Origin: Paludibacteraceae bacterium
GTDB lineage: Bacteria; Bacteroidota; Bacteroidia; Bacteroidales; Paludibacteraceae
Assembly (NCBI GenBank): GCA_024401495.1
Contig: JAKSKW010000006.1
Coordinates: 31,822 to 95,821, forward strand
Reading direction: 5' to 3'
DNA: 64,000 nucleotides
Position 1 is the first letter of the stretch. The number at the start of each line of letters is the position of its first letter. Positions 1 to 9,514 of this stretch are shown here, piece by piece. The translations under genes were made by a program, and so were the position numbers. A model generated the notes under the pieces. It was not told the origin of the DNA. It did not search any database and saw only the letters and a program-made list of their open reading frames with translations.

Positions 1-568
1 TGTGGTAAGGCGACGGTCCGTACTCAGCAATTGCCTCACGGTGTGCTTTCGTAGGATAACCTTTGTTCTTTGCCCAACCATACATTGGGTACTCCTCAGC
101 AATCTTCATCATATAGTCGTCTCTGTATGTCTTAGCCAGGATCGACGCTGCTGCGATAGACAAGTATTTGCCATCTCCACCTACAACCGTGTGGTAGGGG
201 ATATTTTTGTATGGACGAAATTTATTACCGTCGACTATGATATGCTGTGGTTCGACACCAAGAGACTCAATGGCACGGTGCATCGACATTATCGAACACT
301 GAAGGATATTATACTTGTCTATCTCCTCCGGTGTGCATATTCCTAAAGCCCACGCAATGGCTTTTTCCTCTATTATAGGTCGTAGTTTATATCGTTGCTT
401 TTCTGTAAGCTGCTTGGAGTCGTTCAATTCGTCCAACTGGAAATCAGGAGGGAGAATCACAGCAGCCGCATACACCGGTCCAGCCAACGGACCACGTCCA
501 GCCTCATCAGTGCCAACCTCTACAATTCCATCGAGCATATGATGCAATAAAGGCAAATGTTCTTTCAT
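1..568 (-). CDS. rnhB: Ribonuclease HII (3' end outside the window)
   Basis: Cleaves the RNA strand of RNA-DNA hybrids and removes misincorporated ribonucleotides. The minus-strand reading begins [14 protein letters not shown] and carries the family motif [19 protein letters not shown] near residue 18, with the catalytic Asp and Glu, followed by DSKQL and, further on, VDGNKF and the conserved [12 protein letters not shown] block. The frame is open to base 1, so the C-terminus is missing only because of the window edge. The start is the ATG at 566-568, which lies one base downstream of the antiporter stop codon, so the two genes are almost certainly co-transcribed with the antiporter first. 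Identification is secure. Confidence 0.95.
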   Translation of the reverse strand, partial: MKEHLPLLHHMLDGIVEVGTDEAGRGPLAGPVYAAAVILPPDFQLDELNDSKQLTEKQRYKLRPIIEEKAIAWALGICTPEEIDKYNILQCSIMSMHRAIESLGVEPQHIIVDGNKFRPYKNIPYHTVVGGDGKYLSIAAASILAKTYRDDYMMKIAEEYPMYGWAKNKGYPTKAHREAIAEYGPSPYH

Positions 569-569
569 A

Positions 570-2855
570 TTACTTTACATCAATTGAAGTGAGCGTACTC
601 TTAATCAAATCCTGGATCTTATCTTTTTCTCCTACAATCCATACGATGTCACCAACACAGAATTGAGTGTGGATGTTAGGCGACATTGTTGTTTCTCCTT
701 CGTGTTCAATTCCTACAACCAAACACTTAGCTTTATCTCGGATTCCAGACTCCACAATACTTTTTCCTTCAAGTGGCGAACCAGTTTCTATTATCAACTG
801 CTCCACACTGACCTCTTTCTTCTTAGGTGCCGTTTCGAGAGTAGGTTTTCCAAATATCTTTGCAACAGCTGTCAATTGATCATCGGTACCAAGTACAAGG
901 ATTTTATCGCAAGGCAAGATTTTTTCCTTTCCACCGGGGATATTAATTCTTAACTCACCACGGATAATAGAAACAACGTGTACTCCACACACCTGACGCA
1001 GATTAAGTTCAATCAGTGTCTTGTCACAACATTCTGCATTCGCGTCGACAACAAAATCAGCCAAATGGAGATCGTGAGCTGATAAGCTTTTGGATAAGGC
1101 TGTACTCTCAAAAGCAGAAGTCTTTTGATCCATATTTCTACGCATCTCAATCTCACGAATATTGAGATTGTAGAAGAACTTGCGCTCAAGCTTTATAGAC
1201 CAATACTTGATCATTCTCGACTTGAATATCAAGTATAGAATTACCATGGCTAAGAATATGGATATTCCCATTGGTTTGTTTGACAAAACCCCTTTGCTAA
1301 TCAACAAAGAAATGATCGTTACACCAACAACCAATCTCAGCAATGTCAAACCAGCCAACGGAGCCCAGTTGCTTCGGTTGACCTCAAACAAATATTTATA
1401 CTCAGGAGAATGGTTCTTTTTCGCAATAATCGCACGTACAAGAGGCGACACAAGCAGAATGCTTAAGGCAGTCAAGACAATATTAATCCAAAAGCCACCT
1501 GTCATCTCCGAAACTTTTGGGAAGATATAAGTCACAAATATAAGCATCAGCGCCGTACTTACCGAACCGTATATTCCCACAATCTCAAGAATCTGAGTAA
1601 GGAGATTCCTCCACACTGCCATCACACCCTCAACCTCCTTCTTAGTCTGAGTACGCTCGATCATAGCCTTATACTTGTCTGGCAACTTCACATTGAGCCA
1701 TTCCACCACAGGAATTGCCGATTTCATCATAAACGGAGTGATGAATATTGTTACCACCGAAACAGCCACAATGACAGGATAAAGGAATTCGTCACATAAT
1801 CCTAATTGAGTACCAAGCAAAGCCACGATAAACGCGAACTCACCGACCTGAGTCAAACTGAATCCACATTGGATGGCGGTTCGTAGCGTCGAGCCCGCAA
1901 AAAGGATTCCCGTCGTGCCCAAACATACCTGGCCGATTACCACAGACATTGAAATAGCAAGTATCTCTTTCCAATACTCCACAAGGATTGCCGGATCTAT
2001 CATCATACCCACCGACACAAAGAACACAGCTCCAAAAAAGTCCTTAATTGGAGTCATCACCTTTGTTATTCTCTCCGCCTCTATCGTCTCAGCAAGTATC
2101 GAGCCCATCACAAAAGCACCAAACTCCTCGCTGAATCCGACTGAAGACGCGAAATAAACCATTCCTAAGCATAGTCCTACAGCCACAATTAGAAGCGTCT
2201 CATCATTTAAGAAATTCTTTGCTCTTTTAAGTATCGACGGAATAAAGAAGATTCCGATTACAAGCCAAATGATTAGGAAGAAAACCAAACGAAGGATAGC
2301 GAAGATGAATTCTGTACCCTCAAACTCTTGTCCGGCCGCAATAGTAGGCAACAACACCATTATCACGATAGCAGCCAAATCCTCAAAAATCAACACTCCA
2401 AGCACCACGCTGGCAAAACGATGGTTACGCAAGTCAAGGTCATCAAGAGCTTTAAGGATAATCGTTGTTGAGCTCATACATATCATACAACCAAGCATCG
2501 CACTGTTGGAGACATTCCATCCCAACAGATTTCCTACTCCAAGACCAACCAATATCATTCCGGGGATTATTATAGTGGAGGCCAGCAATGCACTTTTTCC
2601 CACCTTGGCAACCTTACGGAAACTAAATTCAAGTCCAAGGGCGAACAAAAGGAAAATCACACCGATTTTAGCCCACACCTCAACATCCGCGTCACCGATA
2701 ATATCTGGAGCAAAGACAAACTGTTTGCTGACCAAAAAACCAGCAACAATATAGCCAAGAATGATTGGTTGCTTCAACCATTTGAAAATAATGGTAGAAA
2801 TGCCAGCCACAATCATTATGAGCGCCAAATCAGTTATGATAGTAGGAATACCCAT
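570..2855 (-). CDS. CPA2-family cation:proton antiporter with tandem RCK_C domains
   Basis: Predicted inner-membrane K+ or Na+/H+ antiporter of the Kef/CPA2 type. Residues 1 to about 385 form the Na_H_exchanger domain with many hydrophobic helices, including the [13 protein letters not shown] and [16 protein letters not shown] blocks. A second group of membrane helices lies at about 410-560. The cytoplasmic C-terminus (about 600-761) holds two consecutive RCK_C/TrkA_C-like modules, one starting near [10 protein letters not shown] and one near [15 protein letters not shown]. The Rossmann NAD-binding RCK_N domain usual in KefB/KefC is not visible. The length (761) suits this Bacteroidota subgroup. 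It heads a two-gene unit with rnhB; a promoter candidate lies at 2886-2917. The transported ion cannot be told from sequence. Confidence 0.88.
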   Translation of the reverse strand: MGIPTIITDLALIMIVAGISTIIFKWLKQPIILGYIVAGFLVSKQFVFAPDIIGDADVEVWAKIGVIFLLFALGLEFSFRKVAKVGKSALLASTIIIPGMILVGLGVGNLLGWNVSNSAMLGCMICMSSTTIILKALDDLDLRNHRFASVVLGVLIFEDLAAIVIMVLLPTIAAGQEFEGTEFIFAILRLVFFLIIWLVIGIFFIPSILKRAKNFLNDETLLIVAVGLCLGMVYFASSVGFSEEFGAFVMGSILAETIEAERITKVMTPIKDFFGAVFFVSVGMMIDPAILVEYWKEILAISMSVVIGQVCLGTTGILFAGSTLRTAIQCGFSLTQVGEFAFIVALLGTQLGLCDEFLYPVIVAVSVVTIFITPFMMKSAIPVVEWLNVKLPDKYKAMIERTQTKKEVEGVMAVWRNLLTQILEIVGIYGSVSTALMLIFVTYIFPKVSEMTGGFWINIVLTALSILLVSPLVRAIIAKKNHSPEYKYLFEVNRSNWAPLAGLTLLRLVVGVTIISLLISKGVLSNKPMGISIFLAMVILYLIFKSRMIKYWSIKLERKFFYNLNIREIEMRRNMDQKTSAFESTALSKSLSAHDLHLADFVVDANAECCDKTLIELNLRQVCGVHVVSIIRGELRINIPGGKEKILPCDKILVLGTDDQLTAVAKIFGKPTLETAPKKKEVSVEQLIIETGSPLEGKSIVESGIRDKAKCLVVGIEHEGETTMSPNIHTQFCVGDIVWIVGEKDKIQDLIKSTLTSIDVK

Positions 2856-2885
2856 TTATTTGTCCCTAAAATTCAATATATGATA

Positions 2886-2917
2886 CAAAAATAAGCTTTT
2901 TTACCTTACTAATACAA
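2886..2917 (-). promoter_or_regulatory. Promoter candidate for the antiporter gene
   Basis: On the minus strand the -7 element TATTTTTG (2886-2893) follows a TTG -33 element (2915-2917) after 21 bp, matching the Bacteroidota sigma-ABfr pattern. It lies about 30 bp before the start codon. Confidence 0.55.
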
Positions 2918-2958
2918 TTAAAGTTTGTTAATATATCGAAATGTTAAATTTAAAATTT

Positions 2959-2966
2959 TACTTTTG
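2959..2966 (+). promoter_or_regulatory. -7 element upstream of the sensor kinase
   Basis: TACTTTTG matches TAnnTTTG and lies 20 bp before the kinase ATG. No good TTTG stands at the usual -33 distance, so the promoter may be weak or activator-dependent. Confidence 0.4.
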
Positions 2967-2986
2967 ATTAAAACTTTAAGGAGAGG

Positions 2987-4513
2987 ATGAGAAAAAGTCT
3001 CGGGATAGTGTGTTTGATAGGAATCATGGCAATCGCGTTTATCGGGTTGCTCGTGCTTCAGTCGTCGTATATCAAGATGACTGCAGACATGAGAGAAGAC
3101 CAGTTCAACGAGAACGTCCGCTTATGTTTGTTCCGTATCGCACGTATTCTTGAGGAGGAGGAGACAACACGATTCATGGCCGAGAACATCGAGTCTGAGT
3201 TGAGAGAAAAAGACACCACTCAAATTAACTTTTTCCCAAACAATCAGGAAAAATTACAAGCGATCATTAAAATCAACGAGTTTAACGCTAACAGCGACCA
3301 GAGCTGCACACGTATAAAGCCAAAGGTTTACTTACAGACAGCAAGTGGAAAGAACTCTTTGCAAGGTACTTCTCACCTACTTCAGAAAAAATTGAGAGAC
3401 CGATTCAACCAAGAGCGACAGTTTCTCGACAACGTATTGCTGCGCCTGTTGGGAGAGAACTATTCACGTCACATCTCAGAGCGTATTGATTTCAATCATC
3501 TGCAAGAGTTGCTTGACAAAGAAATGCAGCAACGTGGGCTTGATTTGCCACATTTCGTAGCGGTTTATTCAAGCGACGGAGTCGAGGTGTACAGTTCAAA
3601 TGGATTCAAATCGGACAATGCTGACAACACGTATAGCCAGCCATTGTTTATCAATGATCCATACCCTACCGGCAACTATATGAAGGTTTATTTCCCGACT
3701 AGAAACAAATACGTCTACAATACCATCAGACTAGTTTTGCCGACAACTGTCATTTTCTTCCTGCTTTTGCTTACATTCATCACGTCGCTTGTGATGATCT
3801 CAAGAGAGAAGAGATTGACACAGATGCGTACCGACTTCATGAACAACATGACACATGAGTTGAAGACGCCGGTATCATCCATCTCATTGGCATCACAGAT
3901 GTTGGCCGACGAGAGTGTCCCGAAAACACCACGTATGTTAGCCCACCTTGGTAAGACAATCAACGATGAGACTCAACGTTTGTCACAACAGATTGAGAAG
4001 GTGTTGCAGATGTCAATTTTGGAGAAAGAAAGTTCAGCGCTTAAACTAAAAGAGATAGATGTCAACGAATTGGTAGCAAAAGTGACCACCAACTTTATGA
4101 TTAAAGTCAAAGACAAAGGTGGAGATATAGAAACCTCACTTGAGGCGATTTACCCGTTCATTTTGGCAGACGAAGTGCATTTTACTAACATCATCTACAA
4201 TTTGATGGACAATGCACTTAAATATACAGAAGCGATACCACACCTGAAGGTCAGCACTATGGAAGACGAGAAACACGTCATCATCACTGTGAAAGACAAT
4301 GGTATCGGTATCAAGCCGGAAGATAAGGAGAAAATCTTCGACAAGTTCTTCCGAGTCTCTACAGGAAATGTACATAATGTAAAAGGATTCGGTCTTGGTT
4401 TGGCTTATGTCAAGAAGGTTGTTACCGACCATAAAGGAACAATCACTTGCGACAGCGAATTCGGAGTAGGAACAACATTCACTATCTCCATACCGAAGAC
4501 TGAGGACAAATAA
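2987..4513 (+). CDS. rprX: RprX-like sensor histidine kinase
   Basis: Membrane sensor kinase of a two-component system. One TM helix lies at about residues 7-27 and a second at about 245-272, enclosing a periplasmic sensor region of roughly 215 residues. The cytoplasmic part has the H-box MTHELKTPVSSI (phosphoacceptor His), the N-box NLMDNALKY, the G1 box KDNGIGI, and G2 KGFGLGLAYVKK, so it looks catalytically complete. The ATG at 2987 follows an unusually good ribosome binding site (AAGGAGAGG), which settles the start. The gene is followed after 32 bases by its response regulator. Length and N-terminal pattern match RprX of Bacteroides; the symbol rests on that resemblance. The signal sensed is unknown. 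Confidence 0.9.
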   Translation: MRKSLGIVCLIGIMAIAFIGLLVLQSSYIKMTADMREDQFNENVRLCLFRIARILEEEETTRFMAENIESELREKDTTQINFFPNNQEKLQAIIKINEFNANSDQSCTRIKPKVYLQTASGKNSLQGTSHLLQKKLRDRFNQERQFLDNVLLRLLGENYSRHISERIDFNHLQELLDKEMQQRGLDLPHFVAVYSSDGVEVYSSNGFKSDNADNTYSQPLFINDPYPTGNYMKVYFPTRNKYVYNTIRLVLPTTVIFFLLLLTFITSLVMISREKRLTQMRTDFMNNMTHELKTPVSSISLASQMLADESVPKTPRMLAHLGKTINDETQRLSQQIEKVLQMSILEKESSALKLKEIDVNELVAKVTTNFMIKVKDKGGDIETSLEAIYPFILADEVHFTNIIYNLMDNALKYTEAIPHLKVSTMEDEKHVIITVKDNGIGIKPEDKEKIFDKFFRVSTGNVHNVKGFGLGLAYVKKVVTDHKGTITCDSEFGVGTTFTISIPKTEDK

Positions 4514-4545
4514 TGAAAAGAGTATTAACGTAATAAATTACGATT

Positions 4546-5253
4546 ATGAGCGACAAGAAAAACAGCACTAGAATTCTTCTTTGTGAAGATGACGAGAACC
4601 TTGGTTTGCTTCTTTGTGAATACTTGGAGGCTAAGGGTTATGATGTAGTTTTGAAGAAGGACGGTGCCGCCGGTTTCCAGGCATTTTCAGAACAGTACTT
4701 TGATATTTGTGTGCTTGACGTGATGATGCCGATCAAGGACGGATTCACTATGGCAAAGGAGATCAGAGCAACAAACACTACTGTGCCTATTATCTTCCTT
4801 ACAGCAAAGACATTGAAGGAGGATATCTTGGAAGGATTCCATATCGGTGCCGACGACTATATCACAAAGCCGTTCAGCATGGAAGAGCTACTTCTTCGTA
4901 TTGAGGCAGTGTTGCGCCGAGCAGGAGCAAAGCGCCCTACAGAAGATGCCACATACAAGTTTGGCAAGTTCCTTTTCGACACAAACAAACAGACTCTAAC
5001 AATCAACGGTGTTGAAGATAAGTTGACTACAAAGGAAAGCGACTTGCTTGCACTACTTTGTGCTAACTCAAACGAGATTCTTGAGCGAAACATGGCATTG
5101 AAGACAATCTGGGAAGAGGACAGCTACTTCAACGCAAGAAGCATGGACGTTTACATCACAAAGTTGAGAAAACGTTTGAAGGATGACCCAGAGGTTGAGA
5201 TCATCAACGTTCACGGTAAAGGATATAAACTTGTTTTCCCACAGAACAGTTGA
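4546..5253 (+). CDS. rprY: RprY-like OmpR-family response regulator
   Basis: DNA-binding response regulator paired with the upstream kinase. The receiver domain covers residues 8-122, with acidic residues in CEDDE, phosphoacceptor Asp58 in VLDVMMP, the Thr in IFLTAKT and the Lys in DYITKPFS. A winged-helix Trans_reg_C domain follows at about 137-232 with the typical SMDVYITKLRKRLKDD recognition region. The ORF ends 20 bases before a strong hairpin terminator, so the kinase-regulator pair forms a closed two-gene operon. All phosphorelay residues are present. The regulon cannot be inferred from this window. Confidence 0.93.
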   Translation: MSDKKNSTRILLCEDDENLGLLLCEYLEAKGYDVVLKKDGAAGFQAFSEQYFDICVLDVMMPIKDGFTMAKEIRATNTTVPIIFLTAKTLKEDILEGFHIGADDYITKPFSMEELLLRIEAVLRRAGAKRPTEDATYKFGKFLFDTNKQTLTINGVEDKLTTKESDLLALLCANSNEILERNMALKTIWEEDSYFNARSMDVYITKLRKRLKDDPEVEIINVHGKGYKLVFPQNS

Positions 5254-5271
5254 TTTTAATCCAAACATATT

Positions 5272-5300
5272 GAAAAAGACGGTGGCAACGCCGTCTTTTC
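5272..5300 (+). terminator. Rho-independent terminator after rprY
   Basis: AAAAGACGG (5274-5282) pairs with CCGTCTTTT (5291-5299) around an 8-base loop; a short T-rich tract follows. Confidence 0.8.
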
Positions 5301-5334
5301 AAGTTTTATAACGATATAGTAGACTCACACATAA

Positions 5335-6069
5335 GTGGAATACGTTCTTTTGATACTTTGTGCTTGCGGTGCCGGATTTGTGCAACGTACAGCAGGTTTT
5401 GGATTCGGAATCTTTCTGATACCACTACTTCTCCTACTTGGAGTGATGGGTGGAGATTATAAAAGCATTGTTTCGCTATCATCGATGATGGCAGCAACGT
5501 TAAGTTTGGTAACTGTATTCAATCTACGCAAATCGCTTAATTGGAGATACATTTGGCCCCTATTAATCGTGTTTATGCCATCTAGTGCGCTATTCTCATT
5601 CGTAATGTTTGGAACAGACGCGTCGTGGTTAAAAATCATTTTAGGCATTGCTTTGATTCTATTGTCAATCTATTTCACCTTTTTCAAAAAAGACGGAATA
5701 AAAATCAATCCCAACTGGTTTAACACCATTGGTTTGGGTAGCCTCAGCGGTCTGATGGGTGGACTATTTTCTATGCAAGGGCCTCCCGTCGTCTACTATT
5801 ACCTTTCAACTCAAGAGACAAAAGACCAATACATGGCACAAACGCAGTGCTTTTTCCTTCTCGGCAATCTATGGATGACGATGCTACGCGCAGGAGAAGG
5901 CATAATCACCACTGAAGTCGGCAAAAGCTATCTTATAGCCATCACCGGTTGCTTGTCTGGAATGTGGATTGGCGCTCGCGTCTACGATAAAATGAACAAA
6001 GATCTGCTCCTTAAGGTGATTTATATCTTTTTGGCATACAGCGGTGTGAGTATGATTATAACCCATTAG
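5335..6069 (+). CDS. TSUP-family (TauE/SafE) membrane transporter
   Basis: Predicted inner-membrane anion exporter of the sulfite exporter TauE/SafE family. The 244-residue product is almost entirely hydrophobic with about eight helices. Two half-repeats are recognisable: the N-terminal GFVQRTAGFGFGIFLIP and the mid-protein GLGSLSGLMGGLFSMQGPP motif, whose Gly/Pro-rich pattern is typical of the family. The start chosen is a GTG at 5335; no ATG precedes the first helix, and the GTG gives normal family length. It sits alone between the rprY terminator and the promoter of the polysaccharide cluster. The substrate (sulfite, sulfoacetate or another organosulfur anion) is not predictable. Confidence 0.82.
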   Translation: MEYVLLILCACGAGFVQRTAGFGFGIFLIPLLLLLGVMGGDYKSIVSLSSMMAATLSLVTVFNLRKSLNWRYIWPLLIVFMPSSALFSFVMFGTDASWLKIILGIALILLSIYFTFFKKDGIKINPNWFNTIGLGSLSGLMGGLFSMQGPPVVYYYLSTQETKDQYMAQTQCFFLLGNLWMTMLRAGEGIITTEVGKSYLIAITGCLSGMWIGARVYDKMNKDLLLKVIYIFLAYSGVSMIITH

Positions 6070-6100
6070 TTGGATAATCAGAATTGTTAAACTATTTTTG
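6070..6100 (+). promoter_or_regulatory. Promoter candidate for the polysaccharide gene cluster
   Basis: TTG at 6070-6072 and TATTTTTG at 6093-6100 are 20 bp apart, a good match to the Bacteroidota consensus. The element lies 24 bp before the first glycosyltransferase and overlaps the end of the TSUP gene. Confidence 0.65.
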
Positions 6101-6124
6101 TAGATAAGTAGTAAACACGACAAG

Positions 6125-7021
6125 ATGCAAAAGGAGTTGTCCATCATATACGTTAACTTCAACACTGCCGACCAGGTAATGGCGTCAGTGGAAAGTGTGC
6201 GTCGTCATACTAAAGACATCAACTACGAAATCATTGTCGCAGACAACAATTCCCAAAACGACAACAACCTCCAATCTCTTATCGACGACGAGGATATAAA
6301 AGTCGTGAGATTGAATGACAACTACGGATTTGGCAAAGCTAACAATGCAGGTGTCAGAGAAGCCGCAGGAGAATATATATTCCTGTTGAATCCCGACACT
6401 ATATGTCAAGACAATTCTATCAAACTGCTTCTTGACAAGCTTAAAGTCGACTCAACGATCGGAATAATCAGTCCGAATCTCATAAATGCCGATTCAAAGC
6501 CCACTCACGCGTTCAGACGTGCTGGCGACGGAATTCTCACTGAACTTAACTTCGCATTGTTTGGATTGCCATACAAACTAATTTATGGCAGAAATTTCGA
6601 ATACAACCACTCCGGCAAACAAATAGACGTGGCTTACGCATGTGGGGCAGCGATGATGATGAAGAGAGAGACGTTTGATAAAGTCGGAGGATTCGACGAG
6701 AATTTCTTCATGTACTATGAAGACCAGGATCTTTGCAACAGAATAAAGAAAACTGGGTTGAGAATCGTCAACGAACCACAAGCTGTAATTCAGCACTTGG
6801 AAGGTACAAGTATCAGCGTCAACGCAAAAAGAGAAAACTTCATCATGCAGAGTCGAAAGAAATACTTCTTGAAGACAATGCCTGAATGGCACTACAAAGT
6901 GGCAAATATATTGACAAAAAGTCTCCTTTTCATCGGAGAAATAGCATATAAATTGTGTGGCAAAAAAGAGTTGGCTGAAAAATACTCTTGTCGCAGACAA
7001 CTAATTTCAAAATATGAATAA
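6125..7021 (+). CDS. GT2-family glycosyltransferase (WbbL/rhamnosyltransferase-like)
   Basis: Predicted cytoplasmic or membrane-associated transferase adding a sugar to a lipid-linked glycan. The GT-A fold is indicated by the N-terminal LSIIYVNFN strand, the nucleotide-binding VADNNSQND, the LLNPDT metal-site region near residue 92, and the acceptor/catalytic block GGFDENFFMYYEDQDLCNR at about 188-206, all typical of the WbbL-like GT2 subgroup. Its 3' end overlaps the next glycosyltransferase by 8 bases, indicating translational coupling. Donor and acceptor sugars are unknown; rhamnosyl transfer is only the commonest annotation for this subgroup. Confidence 0.9.
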   Translation: MQKELSIIYVNFNTADQVMASVESVRRHTKDINYEIIVADNNSQNDNNLQSLIDDEDIKVVRLNDNYGFGKANNAGVREAAGEYIFLLNPDTICQDNSIKLLLDKLKVDSTIGIISPNLINADSKPTHAFRRAGDGILTELNFALFGLPYKLIYGRNFEYNHSGKQIDVAYACGAAMMMKRETFDKVGGFDENFFMYYEDQDLCNRIKKTGLRIVNEPQAVIQHLEGTSISVNAKRENFIMQSRKKYFLKTMPEWHYKVANILTKSLLFIGEIAYKLCGKKELAEKYSCRRQLISKYE

Positions 7022-8060
7022 GACTCTATACATAAACGGTCTTTTTTTAGCACAGAAAGCGACCGGCGTGCAAGTTGTTTCTTATGAAATGTGTCAGGCA
7101 TTGCATAAGTTGGGATGGCATGTCGTATGTTTCATGCCCGACGTCGATATAGAAGAAGGCTATAATCCAGACTTTGAAGTGGTAAAATTAGCTGGACACA
7201 AAGGCCATGTTTGGGAACAGACAACGTTGCGTCGACACCTAAAGAAAATTGGCAGTCCGCTATTCATCAACTTGTTCGGACTTGGAGTCGTAGGATACAA
7301 GAATCAAATCATCACTATCCACGACATCGCATATAGCGTCAACAAAGAATGGTTCAGTTTCAGTTATCGCACAACTTATAGTCTGCTACTACCTATTCTT
7401 GCTCGCCAGTCAAAACTCGTGATGACGGTGAGTGAATTTTCTAAGAGAGAGATAATTAAGGAATTCAACATACCATCGGATAAAGTATTTATTTTTTCAC
7501 CTGCTCCCAAATCACGTCCACGCACCGACGCGGAAGCAGGAGTTGATGGCAAATATGTGATCGCAGTGTCGAGCATGGATCCACGCAAGAATTTCAAGAC
7601 ATTGGTGGAAGCCTATGCAAAACGTCCGGATGACGGAGTTAAGCTCATCGTAGTAGGTGGTGCGTCAAAGATATACGGAGACACGAACATCAGTAACACA
7701 GAGGACAGAATCAAGTTTCTTGGAAGAGTGTCCGACGAACGTTTGGAGGCATTGTACAGAGATGCGTCACTTTATGTCTGCACTTCACTTTATGAAGGAT
7801 TCGGCATACCAGCATTAGAGGCTATGCAGTACGGATGTCCGGTAGCAGTGAGTGATATTGAGATCTTCCATGAAGTGCTTGGAGAGAACGCCGTCTACTT
7901 CAATCCGACAGACACGACCGACATCGCAGAGAAAATATCCATTGCTCTATCCAAAAACTACGACGAAAACGATAGAAATGCTTTGATTGCTCATTCAAAG
8001 AAATACAATATGGATGTCTCAGCAGAAAAGTTGTCAAAGAAATTAGAAACCCTTCTTTAG
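7014..8060 (+). CDS. GT4-family glycosyltransferase
   Basis: Retaining GT-B glycosyltransferase for surface glycan assembly. The C-terminal half has the conserved family signature: AVSSMDPRKNFKTLVEAY, then IKFLGRVSDERLEALYRDA and the nucleotide-sugar site TSLYEGFGIPALEAMQYG with the E-x7-E pattern. The N-terminal domain contains IHDIAY and the VMTVSEFSKREI linker. It overlaps the upstream GT2 gene. At 348 residues it is a normal single-domain member. Sugar specificity is not readable. Confidence 0.9.
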   Translation: MNKTLYINGLFLAQKATGVQVVSYEMCQALHKLGWHVVCFMPDVDIEEGYNPDFEVVKLAGHKGHVWEQTTLRRHLKKIGSPLFINLFGLGVVGYKNQIITIHDIAYSVNKEWFSFSYRTTYSLLLPILARQSKLVMTVSEFSKREIIKEFNIPSDKVFIFSPAPKSRPRTDAEAGVDGKYVIAVSSMDPRKNFKTLVEAYAKRPDDGVKLIVVGGASKIYGDTNISNTEDRIKFLGRVSDERLEALYRDASLYVCTSLYEGFGIPALEAMQYGCPVAVSDIEIFHEVLGENAVYFNPTDTTDIAEKISIALSKNYDENDRNALIAHSKKYNMDVSAEKLSKKLETLL

Positions 8061-8099
8061 AAAAGTGCCAAAAAACACATTTTTTTGGAATAAAAGTGC

Positions 8100-8107
8100 T
8101 ACTTTTG
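8100..8107 (+). promoter_or_regulatory. Internal -7 element before the M23 peptidase gene
   Basis: TACTTTTG matches TAnnTTTG, 47 bp before the ATG, in a 93 bp gap within the cluster. The nearest TTTG upstream is too close, so the -33 element is poor. Confidence 0.4.
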
Positions 8108-8153
8108 CGTGCTGTTTTACATGTGATATTCTTTTTTCTTTGATAAAGCGAAA

Positions 8154-9506
8154 ATGACAACTGAGAAAACTGGTTTCTGCAGGAGATTGTGTACGATTAT
8201 AGAAGCGACGTTCGCCCTATCATCGTTTTTTCGCATATACAATAGACTATCAACCACAAAGATTATCCCCACATTATTCTTGACGCTTCTATTTTCAATG
8301 ATATCATGCACAGATCATAAGCCTGTCATTGAAATAAACGAAATCAACAAGACATCAGAGGACACAATAGCAACAAACAAGCCAGTAGAACGAGTCCATC
8401 AGACAATCTATGGAATTGACGTCGACACATTATATCACGAAAAAATCACAATCAAGCGAGGCGAAAATCTGTCGGACATTCTTTCTCGTTGTGATTTAGA
8501 CCGTAAAACCATCTCAAAATGTGAGTCTGCAATCAGCAAAGTGTTTGATTTAAGGAAAGTCCGCGCAGGCAATAAGTATTGTCTGGTCACATGTCAGGAT
8601 TCAGCACACACACTACGACATTTTATCTATGAAATCAGCTCGGTTGAATATTTTGTATTGTCCATTAACGATGAGAATATAACAGCCACAAAGAACAAAC
8701 ATAAAGTTGTAGAAAAAGAAAGAGTTGCAGAAGGAGTAATCGAGACATCGCTCTGGAATGCAGTTGTAGGCCAGGGATTACAATGGGAATTAGCAATGAA
8801 ATTGTCAGATATTTACGCATGGAACATCGATTTCTTCGGACTTCAGAAAGGAGACATGTTCAAGGCAAAATATACTGAACGATGGGTTGACACCACTTTT
8901 GTTGGAATAGATTCTATAAAATGTGCTATGTTCTACCATGACAATCGTGAATATCATGCAATACCATTTGATATTGATGGCAAGACGGAATATTTTGACT
9001 ACGACGGTAACAGTCTTCGTAAAGCATTCCTTAAAGCACCGTTGAAATACTCACGCATAAGTTCAAGGTTTACCCACGCACGTTTCCATCCAGTGTTGAA
9101 GATAGTACGTCCTCACCACGGAGTCGATTATGCTGCGCCTAAGGGCACACCAGTGATGAGCATTGGAGACGGAAAAGTTGTAGCAAAAGGTTGGGATACC
9201 AAAGGTGGAGGCAACTACATCAAAATCCAGCACAACTCCATTTACAGTACCGTCTACATGCATCTGAACGGTTTTGCCAAAGGTATTTCCCAGGGCAGCA
9301 GTGTAAGACAGAGTGATCTTATTGGTTACGTAGGAAGCACAGGCACATCAACTGGTCCGCATCTTGACTTTAGAGTCTACAAGAACGGAACTCCGATAGA
9401 CCCGCTAAAAATGGAAAGTCCTTCAGTAGAGCCAATTCCATCAGACAGCATGGCTAAATTCACAGTCAAAAGAAATTCTCTGTTAGGAGATTTAAGAGTA
9501 GATTAA
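8154..9506 (+). CDS. M23/LytM-family peptidoglycan endopeptidase, probable lipoprotein
   Basis: Likely cell-wall peptidase or hydrolase regulator on the periplasmic side. A hydrophobic stretch (about residues 37-51) ends in MISC, a possible lipobox with Cys52, after a longer than usual N-terminal extension. Residues about 95-145 resemble the OapA/LysM-like region of MepM-type proteins (KRGENLSDIL). The LytM domain (about 305-425) has the zinc motif HxxxD (His321, Asp325 in HHGVD) and the MHL strand. The usual HxH motif reads GPHLDF (His403, Asp405), so the third zinc ligand is Asp rather than His. It lies inside the polysaccharide cluster, with a -7 element of its own. Confidence 0.85.
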   Translation: MTTEKTGFCRRLCTIIEATFALSSFFRIYNRLSTTKIIPTLFLTLLFSMISCTDHKPVIEINEINKTSEDTIATNKPVERVHQTIYGIDVDTLYHEKITIKRGENLSDILSRCDLDRKTISKCESAISKVFDLRKVRAGNKYCLVTCQDSAHTLRHFIYEISSVEYFVLSINDENITATKNKHKVVEKERVAEGVIETSLWNAVVGQGLQWELAMKLSDIYAWNIDFFGLQKGDMFKAKYTERWVDTTFVGIDSIKCAMFYHDNREYHAIPFDIDGKTEYFDYDGNSLRKAFLKAPLKYSRISSRFTHARFHPVLKIVRPHHGVDYAAPKGTPVMSIGDGKVVAKGWDTKGGGNYIKIQHNSIYSTVYMHLNGFAKGISQGSSVRQSDLIGYVGSTGTSTGPHLDFRVYKNGTPIDPLKMESPSVEPIPSDSMAKFTVKRNSLLGDLRVD

Positions 9507-9514
9507 AAAGAGAA

